Origin: Saltatorellus ferox
Lineage (GTDB): Bacteria > Planctomycetota > UBA1135 > GCA-002686595
Reading direction: 5' to 3'
DNA length: 64,000 nucleotides
NCBI GenBank assembly: GCA_007751475.1
Contig: CP036434.1
Span: 4,717,524 to 4,781,523, forward strand
Shown here: one piece after another, positions 1 to 8,483 of the stretch
Layout of the letters: the number at the start of each line of letters is the position of its first letter
Position numbering within the stretch: position 1 is the first letter of the stretch
Notes under the pieces: model-generated
Seen by the model: only the letters and a program-made list of their open reading frames with translations
What the model was told of the DNA's origin: nothing
The model's database searches: none
Made by a program: the position numbers and the translations under genes

Positions 1-589
1 GGATGTGATTGACAGGATCCCCCTTCTGGTTGCGAAGGTGGCTCAGGTAGTTGCCCATGATCGGGCTCCTGGCGACGGCGCTCATCAAATCCCGGAAGCT
101 CCCGAGCGCACCGCGCGTGAGCACGTCGTAGTACTCCGCGAGCCCGATCGCGAAGTTCTGGAGGGCTCCCGAGCGATCGGAGACCACGAAGATCTCCGAC
201 AGGGCGAAGGCCATGCGCTGACGCAGCTGATCTTCGCCTCGAACCGCGTTGCGCCACCAGAGTTCCTGGCGCTGGTTCTGATAGATGCTCTCGCCAGCCG
301 CCTCGCGCGCCTCCAGCGCAGGACGCTGGAGCGAAGGCGCCACGCGCCTCTGATGGTCGAGGTACGCGTTGAATCCCGCGTACTGGAGCCCTGTCATATC
401 GTCGGCGGTCACCCCGAAGGTCGCCGCCTCCAGGAAGCGAGCCGCGTCCATCTCATCGGCGGGAAGATCCGTCCCGGGTCCCGCCTGGATCCACCAGGCC
501 GCCTCGGGAACATCGTCCTCTCCTCCGGCGCTGCAGCCCGCCGCCACGGCGAGCCCCGCGGCCCAGCCGAGCTCCTTCACCGTCGGCAT
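1..589 (-). CDS. DUF1800 family lipoprotein (cut by window edge)
   Basis: Reading leftward from an ATG at 589 gives an open frame that runs off the window edge (about 196 residues visible). The N-terminus is a lipoprotein signal ending in a lipobox, VAAGC, with the acceptor Cys at residue 19. Downstream are features of the DUF1800 family: RFLEAATFG near residue 50, RMAFALSEIFVVS in the middle, and MGNYLSHLRNQKGDP near the edge, matching the family's MGxYL...N.K signature. DUF1800 proteins are common in planctomycetes and are often encoded next to DUF1501 proteins; their biochemical role is unknown. The partner would lie to the left, outside the window. The 282 bases to the next gene on the right form a divergent gap in which I see nothing distinctive. 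Confidence 0.85.
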   Translation of the reverse strand, partial: MPTVKELGWAAGLAVAAGCSAGGEDDVPEAAWWIQAGPGTDLPADEMDAARFLEAATFGVTADDMTGLQYAGFNAYLDHQRRVAPSLQRPALEAREAAGESIYQNQRQELWWRNAVRGEDQLRQRMAFALSEIFVVSDRSGALQNFAIGLAEYYDVLTRGALGSFRDLMSAVARSPIMGNYLSHLRNQKGDPVNHI

Positions 590-871
590 CCCACCGGAAC
601 CGCTCTCCACGACACTCTCTTCCACGACCGCCCCTTGGTCAGCTGCGGCACGGAAACGTCGCGCCTGCACCAGCGCGCCCGCCCCACTCCCGTACCCTCG
701 CGTGGTTCATCGGGAGGAGAGGATCCGCGGCTGAAGAACCGATGCCACGCTTCCCTGCGAATGCCCAGATCAGGACCGAGGCTGCGGCGATGGGCCCCGT
801 CGCCCCAAGTAGAAGAGACCTATCATCAACGGCAGAAAAGTGCGGCTGTGGAGGACCTCCGAAGGCGAACG

Positions 872-1891
872 ATGGATAGCCTCTCCGCCATGGAGTTCGG
901 CCGGCTTCCCAGCGTCGATGACGTCGACTTCCGCATGCCGGAGGACCCCGCGTGGAACGAGCGTCTCCTCGCGAATCTTCGCGCGGGTCGTCATCCGTCC
1001 GTTGCTCCCGGCCCCGATCTCAGACTCGATCTCAGACTCGATCTCAGACTCGATCTCAGGCTCGATCTCAGGCTGGGCATGGCGAGCTGGTCGGACCCTG
1101 GCCTCGTCGATCGGCTCGGGGGATCACGGGACTCCGCGCTCTCCTTTCACGGACGCGCCGTTCCCTCGAACGAGCTGAACACCACGTTCTACGGGTACAC
1201 GAAAGAGCGCTTCGAGAGCTGGCGAGCCTCGGTGCCCGATGGCTTTCGGTTCTGCCCCAAGCTGCCCCGGACCATCACGCACGACCTCATGCTCGAGGAA
1301 GCTGATCACGAGATGGAGCGCTTCGTGCTCGCCACCGAGGCGCTCGGACCCTCGCGCGGACTGACCTGGTTTGCGCTGCCGCCGTATGTTCCGGCCACGC
1401 AGCAGCCGCGGCTGCTCTCGTTCCTCCGCACCTGGAGCCCCCGACTGCCACTCGCCGTCGAGGTCAGGCATGAGTCGTGGTTCGAACGGCACGTGTTCGA
1501 GGCTCTCGTGGTCCAGCTTCGCGATCTCGGCGTCACGCTGATCGTGACGGATACGGCCGGTCGCAGGGACGCGCTTCACATGCACCTTACGGGAGCCTCC
1601 ACGATGATCCGCTTCGTCGCCAACGCGCTCCACGCGAGCGACTACGAGCGTCTCGATGCCTGGGCCGAACGGCTGCAGCTCTGGGCGGAACTGGGCCTCC
1701 AGCAAGCGTACTTCTTCTTTCATCAGAAGAAGGAAGCCGAGACCGTCGACCTCGCTGACCACCTCGAGCGGGCCCTCGTGGCGGCGGCTTACCCCCGGTT
1801 GCCGGCGCCGCTGGCGCTCTGGCGGGCCGCGACGGGCTATCGTCCGCCCGCGAGGCAGCGCGGCCTTTTCGAAGCGGATGGCTTCGCTTAG
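872..1891 (+). CDS. DUF72 (YecE-like) family protein
   Basis: The 339-residue product carries a DUF72 domain, a TIM-barrel-like family of unknown function. Visible landmarks are NTTFYGYTKERFESW (usual N-terminal strand and helix), VEVRHESWF near residue 195 (the family's VEvRhxSW motif) and a Y-F-F-F-H stretch near the end where the family has its fNNh-like motif. The frame is open far upstream, but family similarity begins only around residue 70; ATG codons at 872 and 890 are the plausible starts. Residues 49-68 are a low-complexity (LRLD)n run encoded by a 12-bp tandem repeat, unusual for this family, so the true N-terminus is uncertain and the repeat may be a lineage-specific extension. 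Confidence 0.8.
   Translation: MDSLSAMEFGRLPSVDDVDFRMPEDPAWNERLLANLRAGRHPSVAPGPDLRLDLRLDLRLDLRLDLRLGMASWSDPGLVDRLGGSRDSALSFHGRAVPSNELNTTFYGYTKERFESWRASVPDGFRFCPKLPRTITHDLMLEEADHEMERFVLATEALGPSRGLTWFALPPYVPATQQPRLLSFLRTWSPRLPLAVEVRHESWFERHVFEALVVQLRDLGVTLIVTDTAGRRDALHMHLTGASTMIRFVANALHASDYERLDAWAERLQLWAELGLQQAYFFFHQKKEAETVDLADHLERALVAAAYPRLPAPLALWRAATGYRPPARQRGLFEADGFA
1016..1075. repeat. 12-bp tandem repeat, five copies
   Basis: Five consecutive copies of GATCTCAGACTC, the last two with A to G and the final base C to G. It lies inside the reading frame of the DUF72 gene and encodes a repeated Leu-Arg-Leu-Asp unit, so copy-number change would stay in frame. Confidence 0.95.
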
Positions 1892-1943
1892 ACTGCGCGA
1901 GCCTCCCCGGCTCGCCCCTCCGCTCCGCCTCGCCACACAACGC

Positions 1944-3338
1944 ATGCTTGCCCTCGCCCTCGCCCTGTTTCTCGTTCCGTCGGCCTACCCACAGGAGCCG
2001 GACGCTCCTGAAGCCGCGGAGAGCGCGGACCGCCTCGTCGCGAAGATCCCCAAGAACTTCGCGCACGTCCACATGGCCGAACAGGTCGACGGTCCGGCGC
2101 AGCTCGAATACCTCCCGTTCACCTTCTCCCCGGACGGCTCGCGCGTGGCCTTCCTGGCCGCGAAGAAGGATCGCGTCTACGGATTCCTCGACGGCGAGGA
2201 CATCGGCTGGGGGGACATGGGACGCAAGCCCGTCTTCAGCGAGAACGGCGAGCACATCATCATGGCGCTCGGCAAGTCCGCCAAGAACCGCTCGGAGAGC
2301 TGGGTCGTCTACGTGGACGGAGACGACGCCACGAAGGAAGACTGGGTCGGGCCGCTCACCATCGCCAACGACGGTGAGGCCATCGCCTACTGGTCGAAGC
2401 CCGGTTTCCGCCTCGACACCTCCGGCGATCCGATCCTCAACCGTGCGACGATGATCCTCGGAAAACGCAAGTCCAAGCGCTTCCGCCGCCACGAGAGCGA
2501 GACCTACGCCTGGGCCAACACGGAGATCGCGCCGCTCCTGAACGAGGACGGCTCCCGCGCGATCGGGACCGCCTACGACGACCTGCGGCGCGGCCTCGTG
2601 CTGTCCATTGGCGATTCGAAGGACGAGGTCCTTCACTCCGTCGACGGCTGGTACACCCAGACCGCCTACTCCAACGACCTCAAGCGAGTCGCGACCGTCA
2701 GGCGGGTGATCGAGGAGAACGTGAAGGGCTACGTGCCCCCGAAGACCATCACGTTTCCGCGCTATGTGATTCAGGTCGACGGGCAAGACATCCAGGTCAA
2801 CGCGGACGCGTCGGCACTCCCTGAGTTCTCGCGCAACGGCGAGCACTACTCTTTCGTGTATCTCCGGGACAAGCAGTTCGGCCTCGGCATCGACGGGCAG
2901 CTGCTGCCGCCTTCGGAGAACCTCATCCTCGATGCCAAGCCCGATTCGGCGGGCGGACGCATCGCCTGGATCGAGCATCGCGACGGCGACCTCCTCGAGA
3001 ACCTCTGGCTGAACCGCAACATGCAGCGCTTGGTATACCAGGGCAAGTCGCATCTCTGCGAAGCGTACGTGGGAGAGAAAGACGGCGCGCTCGTGCTGGA
3101 GGAGACGTCCTACAGCGATCCCTACGACAAGATCTACGGGATCCACTTCTCACCGGATGAACAGCGAGTCGCCTTCCTCGCCCTGGAGGAGCAGTCGTAC
3201 TTCGTGGTGTGCAGGGGCCAGAAGATCGGCCCCTTCGAGGAAATCGATCAAATCCGCTGGGTCGACAATGACACCGTGGCCGTCGGAACGCGCGAGGGCG
3301 ATGAGTTCTGGTGGCGGTCGATGAAGCTCGACGATTGA
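1944..3338 (+). CDS. secreted beta-propeller-like protein
   Basis: The 464-residue product starts with a short hydrophobic signal peptide (MLALALALFLVPSAYPQ) with likely cleavage before Glu18; that signal fixes the ATG at 1944 although the frame is open further upstream. The body contains repeated blocks of the type FSPDGSRVAFLA, FSENGEHIIMAL, LNEDGSRAIG, FSRNGEHYSFV and FSPDEQRVAFLA, typical of TolB/WD40-like beta-propeller blades. No catalytic motif is visible. It is expected to act in the periplasm or outside the cell, as a binding or scaffold protein. It follows the DUF72 gene by 52 bases on the same strand. The exact function is unknown. Confidence 0.8.
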   Translation: MLALALALFLVPSAYPQEPDAPEAAESADRLVAKIPKNFAHVHMAEQVDGPAQLEYLPFTFSPDGSRVAFLAAKKDRVYGFLDGEDIGWGDMGRKPVFSENGEHIIMALGKSAKNRSESWVVYVDGDDATKEDWVGPLTIANDGEAIAYWSKPGFRLDTSGDPILNRATMILGKRKSKRFRRHESETYAWANTEIAPLLNEDGSRAIGTAYDDLRRGLVLSIGDSKDEVLHSVDGWYTQTAYSNDLKRVATVRRVIEENVKGYVPPKTITFPRYVIQVDGQDIQVNADASALPEFSRNGEHYSFVYLRDKQFGLGIDGQLLPPSENLILDAKPDSAGGRIAWIEHRDGDLLENLWLNRNMQRLVYQGKSHLCEAYVGEKDGALVLEETSYSDPYDKIYGIHFSPDEQRVAFLALEEQSYFVVCRGQKIGPFEEIDQIRWVDNDTVAVGTREGDEFWWRSMKLDD

Positions 3339-3366
3339 CGCGCCTCCCCGGAGCGAGTCAGGCGTT

Positions 3367-3930
3367 TCAGAGCGAGCCGAGCGTAGCGCGGGCCCAGTCC
3401 GGGGTCTCCCGCTGGTAGCGCTCGGCCGCGGGGATTCTTCGGCGGAAGTACAGCGCCATGCCTCCCTGGTAGAGCAGCGTCACGAGCAGCAGTGACCCGA
3501 AGAGAATCCCGTGAACCGCGTCCACGAGACCGTCGAGGTCGCCGCCCGAGGCCCGCGCCAGCCGCGGGTCGAGGGACAGCGCGGTCGTCTCGGGCGTGAG
3601 GACGAAGAGGCGAGCGAGGCAGTAGATCGCGAGGCCGATCATGAGCCAGAACTCGTTCCTCGACATGTCGCTCGCCGCCTGCGGGCTTCCGCGCTCCAGC
3701 TTCGGCGCCTCGCGGCGCTGGAGAACGCCGACCACGGTCACGAGGGCTCCCTCGGCCAGGTGGATCCAGTCGAGACCTGGAGCGGCCATCACGGTGGTCA
3801 AGGCCCCGAAGACGACGTAGCCGAGCCCGTTGGCCCGCCCGATGGCCGCCGCGCGCGCCAGAGGCTTCTTGAGCGCGGCGCCTTGCTGAAGGACTCGGGT
3901 TTCGTCCGGGCTGAGGGGTGATTTCGTCAA
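3367..3930 (-). CDS. membrane protein of unknown function
   Basis: The 187-residue product has four hydrophobic segments consistent with membrane helices: around residues 35-52 (GLGYVVFGALTTVMAAPG), 55-70, 93-111 (EFWLMIGLAIYCLARLFVL) and 140-158 (HGILFGSLLLVTLLYQGG), with a basic cytoplasmic stretch after the last (YFRRR). I do not recognise a named family. It converges with the beta-propeller gene, separated by 28 bases, and lies 84 bases downstream of the secreted protein gene on its own strand. Confidence 0.65.
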   Translation of the reverse strand: MTKSPLSPDETRVLQQGAALKKPLARAAAIGRANGLGYVVFGALTTVMAAPGLDWIHLAEGALVTVVGVLQRREAPKLERGSPQAASDMSRNEFWLMIGLAIYCLARLFVLTPETTALSLDPRLARASGGDLDGLVDAVHGILFGSLLLVTLLYQGGMALYFRRRIPAAERYQRETPDWARATLGSL

Positions 3931-4014
3931 GGGCGGCGGGGAACGTCTCCGTTCGCTCCAGGGTCGCCTCTGAACGCCCCAGCCGTCGGCACTATTCCGC
4001 GGAATCGGTGCGCA

Positions 4015-5811
4015 TCAGTCCTGGCGCACGGCCAGCTCCACGTGGGCACCGTCTCGGTTCCCGACGAGGATCGTCCAGTTCCCGTCAGCGTCCGCCTGAA
4101 CCAGGCCGCGCTCGTCGATGACGAGGTGCCCCGCGTGAACGGCCAGGAGCCCTCGACCGGCGACTTCGTTGACGGAGCCTTCATCGATGGAGAGATCGGT
4201 GGAGAGCTGCCCCTTCAGCTGGTAGGCAAGCTGCCCACCCGGCACCCGCACCATCTTCATCGTCAAGACAAGCCCCTCGAAGTGCGTGAGTATCCATGGC
4301 ATCTGGACGCGCGCGCGCTGAGCAACCTCCGTGGAAAGCTGCTTGGCCAGGAGAAGCTCCCTGCCGGAGACGATCGCGCCGACTCCGCCATTCTGGATCG
4401 TCAGGCTCCCGAGGTGCGAATCGGATCCCGCATGGTCTCGACCGCTGAGCGCCACCTGCAGGTTCGCATGCGTGCGCGTCGCTTCGGCGGCCGCGAACCT
4501 CGCTACGGCCTCCTCTGCCTCCGGCTCGTAGAGCACCATCGTCGCTCCGCCGAAGTCCAGCTCGTCCTGAATGTTCACCGTCTCCAGGAGCCGACCAAAC
4601 ATCGAGCGGGATCTCTCCTCGAACTGCACCTCAAGAAGCGTCGAACTGCCGCTGAGTACTTCACGGGCGTCCACCTCCAGGGTTCTGGGGAACTCCACGT
4701 TCTCCCAGTTGACACCTATCACAGTCGGGCGGATCCATCCGCGGGGAGCGACCAGCCAACAGCTCGAATTCAGGTTTGGCCGCGCCCCGACCAGCGTTGC
4801 GCTCCCCCCCATAGAGCTCGGATCCAGGCTGATGACGACGAAGAACGTGTCCCCATCCGCCGCCCCAACGGAGAGGATCAGAACCTGGTCGGCCTTGAGA
4901 TGTGCCTCACCGGCCACGGCTCCACCCGTGACGCCGAAGGTCTCGGTCCAGCGCGCGGAATCATCCGTATGGGTACGACCCGCTTCGCTCGTCAAGATCA
5001 ACTCGGCGCTGACGCTATCGCCCACATCGCGATCGTGGCGAGCCGACTCCATGGCCAGGTACGAAAGCTGCACGCCTTCGCCCACGCGATAGCCCGAGAG
5101 CGTCACTTCAGAGCCCACGGCCGCTTCGCCGACCTGGGCCTCGAGGCCCGCTGTTCCCTCGGCGACCTGCGCATCGACGCGGGAGACCACGCTGTGAGAC
5201 TCGAGATCGGCAACCACCTGAATCCTGCCTCCCGGGAGCGACACGGTACGCACCCCCTCGCCGCTCGGTCCGGCACTGAGTACATGCTCCGCTGTCCAGC
5301 GTTCCAGAAGCGCTCGCGGAATCACCCCACCACGCCGAAGCTCGGGCGGGAGGTCGCCTCGTCCGACGAAGCGAGATATCTGAAGCCGCGGTCCGACGAG
5401 AAACTGCTTTGCGAGAGTCGACTGAAGCTGCTCGAACTCGGCGACCGTTTCGGCCGGGGCTTCCAAGTAGAGCATGTCGTCCTCCGAAAGCTCTACTGTC
5501 TGAACGTCTGCCTCGCCGCTCGTCAGGAAGGTGGAGACCAGGAGCTCGGACGGGGAGTCACTCTCGACCCTATCGCCGTCATACCACGAGGATGTTCCTG
5601 GACCCATCATCCCCCGTGTGAGCGGGAGCATTCGCACAGGCCTTGCCATCAGGGCTCCGTTGAGCGCCGTGAGCTGGAAAGCACTCAGGTCGAACGTACG
5701 GCTCACGAGCTGCGAATCTCCTTCGCTCTGTGCCGGCAGGACGGTGACCGGATCCGTGGTGGCAGCGGCGAGGAGCAGGGAAGTGATCAGGGTCGAAGGG
5801 AACATCATCAT
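4015..5811 (-). CDS. large secreted protein of unknown function
   Basis: The 598-residue product begins with a signal peptide (MMMFPSTLITSLLLAAATT). Codon use is consistent with its neighbours and the frame is open throughout, so it is a real gene, but I see no domain I can name. The text is rich in beta-forming segments, with only one Cys in the mature part and no obvious active site. It sits 52 bases downstream of the anti-sigma gene on the same strand, so it may belong to the sigma/anti-sigma transcription unit and could be a target or a sensor of that system; this is inference from position only. Confidence 0.7.
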   Translation of the reverse strand: MMMFPSTLITSLLLAAATTDPVTVLPAQSEGDSQLVSRTFDLSAFQLTALNGALMARPVRMLPLTRGMMGPGTSSWYDGDRVESDSPSELLVSTFLTSGEADVQTVELSEDDMLYLEAPAETVAEFEQLQSTLAKQFLVGPRLQISRFVGRGDLPPELRRGGVIPRALLERWTAEHVLSAGPSGEGVRTVSLPGGRIQVVADLESHSVVSRVDAQVAEGTAGLEAQVGEAAVGSEVTLSGYRVGEGVQLSYLAMESARHDRDVGDSVSAELILTSEAGRTHTDDSARWTETFGVTGGAVAGEAHLKADQVLILSVGAADGDTFFVVISLDPSSMGGSATLVGARPNLNSSCWLVAPRGWIRPTVIGVNWENVEFPRTLEVDAREVLSGSSTLLEVQFEERSRSMFGRLLETVNIQDELDFGGATMVLYEPEAEEAVARFAAAEATRTHANLQVALSGRDHAGSDSHLGSLTIQNGGVGAIVSGRELLLAKQLSTEVAQRARVQMPWILTHFEGLVLTMKMVRVPGGQLAYQLKGQLSTDLSIDEGSVNEVAGRGLLAVHAGHLVIDERGLVQADADGNWTILVGNRDGAHVELAVRQD

Positions 5812-5863
5812 GGTCAGTGCGTGCGGGCCTTGGGAAGTCGTGAGCTGGAGGATGGAGAAAGGG

Positions 5864-7684
5864 CTAGAGCGACCGGTTACTGGAGCGGGAACGCGCTTTC
5901 TCGATCGCGCGTGTCACCCGCAGATGGCGGACGGATCCAGTGCTCTTCCGCGCAAGCGCGCGCAGGATGTCCGGATCGGCCTCCGGCGGGAGTTCCCCGA
6001 GCCGGTCGCACGCCATCCAGGAGGCGGCCGCCAGCGGCGCTTCCCCGGATGCCGTGAGTTCACGGAGTCGCGCTCGAGTGGACGCGTCGAGCAGCGTCCC
6101 CCACTCGACGTCGGCGTCAGCGTCGAACGCGAGCGAGAGCGCGCGCGTCCTGTCAGCCTCCGTCAGCTCCGGTTCGAGACCAGCCAGGACGAGCACCCTG
6201 CGCGCATCGGGGCAGGCCTCCAGAATGAGAGCCAGGGACGAGATCACCGTCGCCGCCGGGTCCTGCACGGCACCGTGCGATTCGAGCATGAGATCGAGCA
6301 GCGCGTAGGGCTGGGCTGTAGCAAGACTCGACCAGGCGAGGTCTTCGATTTCGGACGACAAGTGCCCGGCGCATGACGCGACGAGAAGCGCGGCAGCGGG
6401 CGCCCTTCCGGGAAGCGACGCGAGCGTCGCCGCGGCGGAGCGCTCACCGCACTCTAGCGCCTGGATCACGAAGTCGAGCCCGGGTGCGTGGTGCGCTGCT
6501 TCGATGGCCAGCAGCTTCCGCAGTGTTTGGTCTCCCGCCCTACCGCTACGCTGGCCGCTGGGCTGGTTCCTGGGCTGGTTCCTGGTGGGCTGACCGCGAA
6601 GGACCGCTGCAAGCGCCCGATCGCGTTCCGAAGTCGTCAGCCACGCGTTCATCCACTCTTCGCGCCCGTCCGCCAGGAAGAGATCGAGCAACCGGGCCGC
6701 TGCCCCCTCACCGGAAGCTGCGATGAGCTCCGCGGCCACCGCGGGGTGCCTCGTCGGATCGAGCGGTGAGGGCAGGGGGTCCTCACCAGCCTCGCTCCGG
6801 AACTTCAGCGCGCGCACCGCGAGAAGCCGAAGCTCCTCGTCATCCGGTGAGTCCGAGGCAGCAAGATCCCACAGGCAGACAAGCCCGCTCGGACCCCGCT
6901 CGGCGAGCGCGAGCGCGCCCGCGAGACCGGTGGTCGAGAGCGTGCGCAGCAGCAGCCGACGATCCCTGAGGTCCGCGCGCGGCCCGAGCAAGCGCGCGGC
7001 AACCGGGTGCAGCTCGACCCGGTCGACGTTCGTGAGGACGGCGCGCGCGCCGCGCTGGGCTGCGTCGAAACCAAAGCGTTCGGTGATCGGCGCGAGGCCG
7101 ACTCGGGTGCGCAGGTCCGCCTCCGGCCGGATCGAGTCAGCGGTGAGTCCGCGAAGCGCGGCTTCGAGAGCCGCGAGGTCGACCGGGGCCGGGTCGGGCA
7201 AGGTCTGCTCGACCGCCGCTTGCCGGACCGCCACAGGCACTTCGGTCCTGGCTGAGATCGCGTCGGGGATGTCGGTCGAGGACGAAGGCTCCAAGGCTCG
7301 CTTCTCGGGCCGCATGAGCAGCAGCAGCGCTGCAGCGGCAGCGACTGTCGCGGCAGTGACCGTCGCGGCAGTGACCAGCCGCCATGTCCAGGAACGCTTT
7401 CCGATGGACTCTCGCGTCGGCGGCGACCCCGACTCCATGGCGTCGATCCGTCCGAAGACATCGCGAACGAAGGCCTCCTCGGCCTCCGCATGGGGTTCTG
7501 CCTCCGGCGACGAGTCGATCCACCGGCGGACCCCTTGTGACGCGCGGAGCTCTACCGCGCAGACGGAACAGGTCTCCGCGTGAGCTTCGACAGCGTGACG
7601 CGTCTCCATGGAAGCCAGGCCATCGAAGATCTCGTCGAGCGGGCCACGGTAGGCGCGGCATCCTCGCAGACGTGCAGCGGTCAT
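5864..7684 (-). CDS. anti-sigma factor: zinc-binding domain, membrane helix, large outer domain
   Basis: The 606-residue product starts with a zinc-finger anti-sigma (ZAS) signature, H35-x3-C39-x2-C42 (HAETCSVC), followed by one membrane helix at about residues 102-124, which is an Ala/Val/Leu run made partly of TAATV repeats. The remaining 480 residues would lie in the periplasm and are helical, leucine- and alanine-rich, with a repeating pattern suggestive of HEAT-like repeats. The ATG overlaps the stop of the upstream ECF sigma gene by 4 bases, the usual arrangement of a cognate sigma/anti-sigma pair. The likely role is to hold the sigma factor inactive at the membrane until the outer domain senses a signal. 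The size of the outer domain is far above that of a minimal anti-sigma factor. Confidence 0.85.
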   Translation of the reverse strand: MTAARLRGCRAYRGPLDEIFDGLASMETRHAVEAHAETCSVCAVELRASQGVRRWIDSSPEAEPHAEAEEAFVRDVFGRIDAMESGSPPTRESIGKRSWTWRLVTAATVTAATVAAAAALLLLMRPEKRALEPSSSTDIPDAISARTEVPVAVRQAAVEQTLPDPAPVDLAALEAALRGLTADSIRPEADLRTRVGLAPITERFGFDAAQRGARAVLTNVDRVELHPVAARLLGPRADLRDRRLLLRTLSTTGLAGALALAERGPSGLVCLWDLAASDSPDDEELRLLAVRALKFRSEAGEDPLPSPLDPTRHPAVAAELIAASGEGAAARLLDLFLADGREEWMNAWLTTSERDRALAAVLRGQPTRNQPRNQPSGQRSGRAGDQTLRKLLAIEAAHHAPGLDFVIQALECGERSAAATLASLPGRAPAAALLVASCAGHLSSEIEDLAWSSLATAQPYALLDLMLESHGAVQDPAATVISSLALILEACPDARRVLVLAGLEPELTEADRTRALSLAFDADADVEWGTLLDASTRARLRELTASGEAPLAAASWMACDRLGELPPEADPDILRALARKSTGSVRHLRVTRAIEKARSRSSNRSL

Positions 7685-8364
7685 CGAATCTCCTCCTCTC
7701 CGTCCAGTTCCAGCGCGGGCCCGAGGATCCGGCGCAGCGCGCGCCGCCCTTGCATGACGTGAGTGCGAACGGTGTTCGCACGAAGCCCCGTGATCTCGGC
7801 GATGGCGGCGTAGTCGAGCCCTTCGAAGGTGCGAAGGACGAGCGCGGTCCTCAGGCGCTCCGGCAAAGCGGCGAGCGCGGCGTTCAGGAGCTGCTGGGTT
7901 TCGCGCTCGCTGACCACGGCGTCGGGCTCATCGGACCTGCGAGCGGCGATGCGGTAGGCGAGCTGCATCGCAACTGCCGCAGCCTCACGCCGGGGCGCGC
8001 GCGACTTCTTGCGCTGGAGGTCGCGAACGATGTGCACGGAGATCCCGACGAGCCAGGCGCCGAGCCGCTCGGCGGCGACCTCCGCGCTCCCGTGCCCCTC
8101 GGCGAAGCGTCCGAGCTGGCCCCAGGCCCGGACGAAGGTCTCCTGGGCGACGTCCTCGGCATCCTCATGGTTGCCGATGAGCCGCAGCGCAATCCGCTGA
8201 ACCTCCGGGCGAAAGATTCGTATGAGCGAGGCAAAAGCGCCACGGTCCCCGCCACAGGCCCCGCCGACGATCCGGGCGAGCGCGCCCTCAGCTCCTTCCG
8301 GATCATCCGCCCCAGGCGTATTCGCTCCGCGGCGCTCCTGCATCCTGACTACCTGAGGGTCCAT
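7681..8364 (-). CDS. ECF-type RNA polymerase sigma factor
   Basis: The 227-residue product has the two conserved regions of extracytoplasmic-function sigma factors: region 2 around residues 43-82 (LIGNHEDAEDVAQETFVRAW) and region 4 around 165-210 (LPERLRTALVLRTFEGLDY, then a helix-turn-helix AAIAEITGLRANTVRTHV). A basic linker (QRKKSRAPRREA) joins them. It overlaps the anti-sigma gene downstream by 4 bases (ATGA), implying translational coupling and stoichiometric production. Family knowledge says region 2 binds the -10 element and region 4 the -35 element. Confidence 0.93.
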   Translation of the reverse strand: MDPQVVRMQERRGANTPGADDPEGAEGALARIVGGACGGDRGAFASLIRIFRPEVQRIALRLIGNHEDAEDVAQETFVRAWGQLGRFAEGHGSAEVAAERLGAWLVGISVHIVRDLQRKKSRAPRREAAAVAMQLAYRIAARRSDEPDAVVSERETQQLLNAALAALPERLRTALVLRTFEGLDYAAIAEITGLRANTVRTHVMQGRRALRRILGPALELDGEEEIR

Positions 8365-8483
8365 CGGTAGCCAAGCCTAGTTGGCGGGTGCGAGCGCGGT
8401 ACGGAGAACACACCAGCAGGTCGCGGGGCGCGGCGCGCTGTTGATGGAATTCCCCGGGATTCTGCCCGGATCCACCGAGCGGC

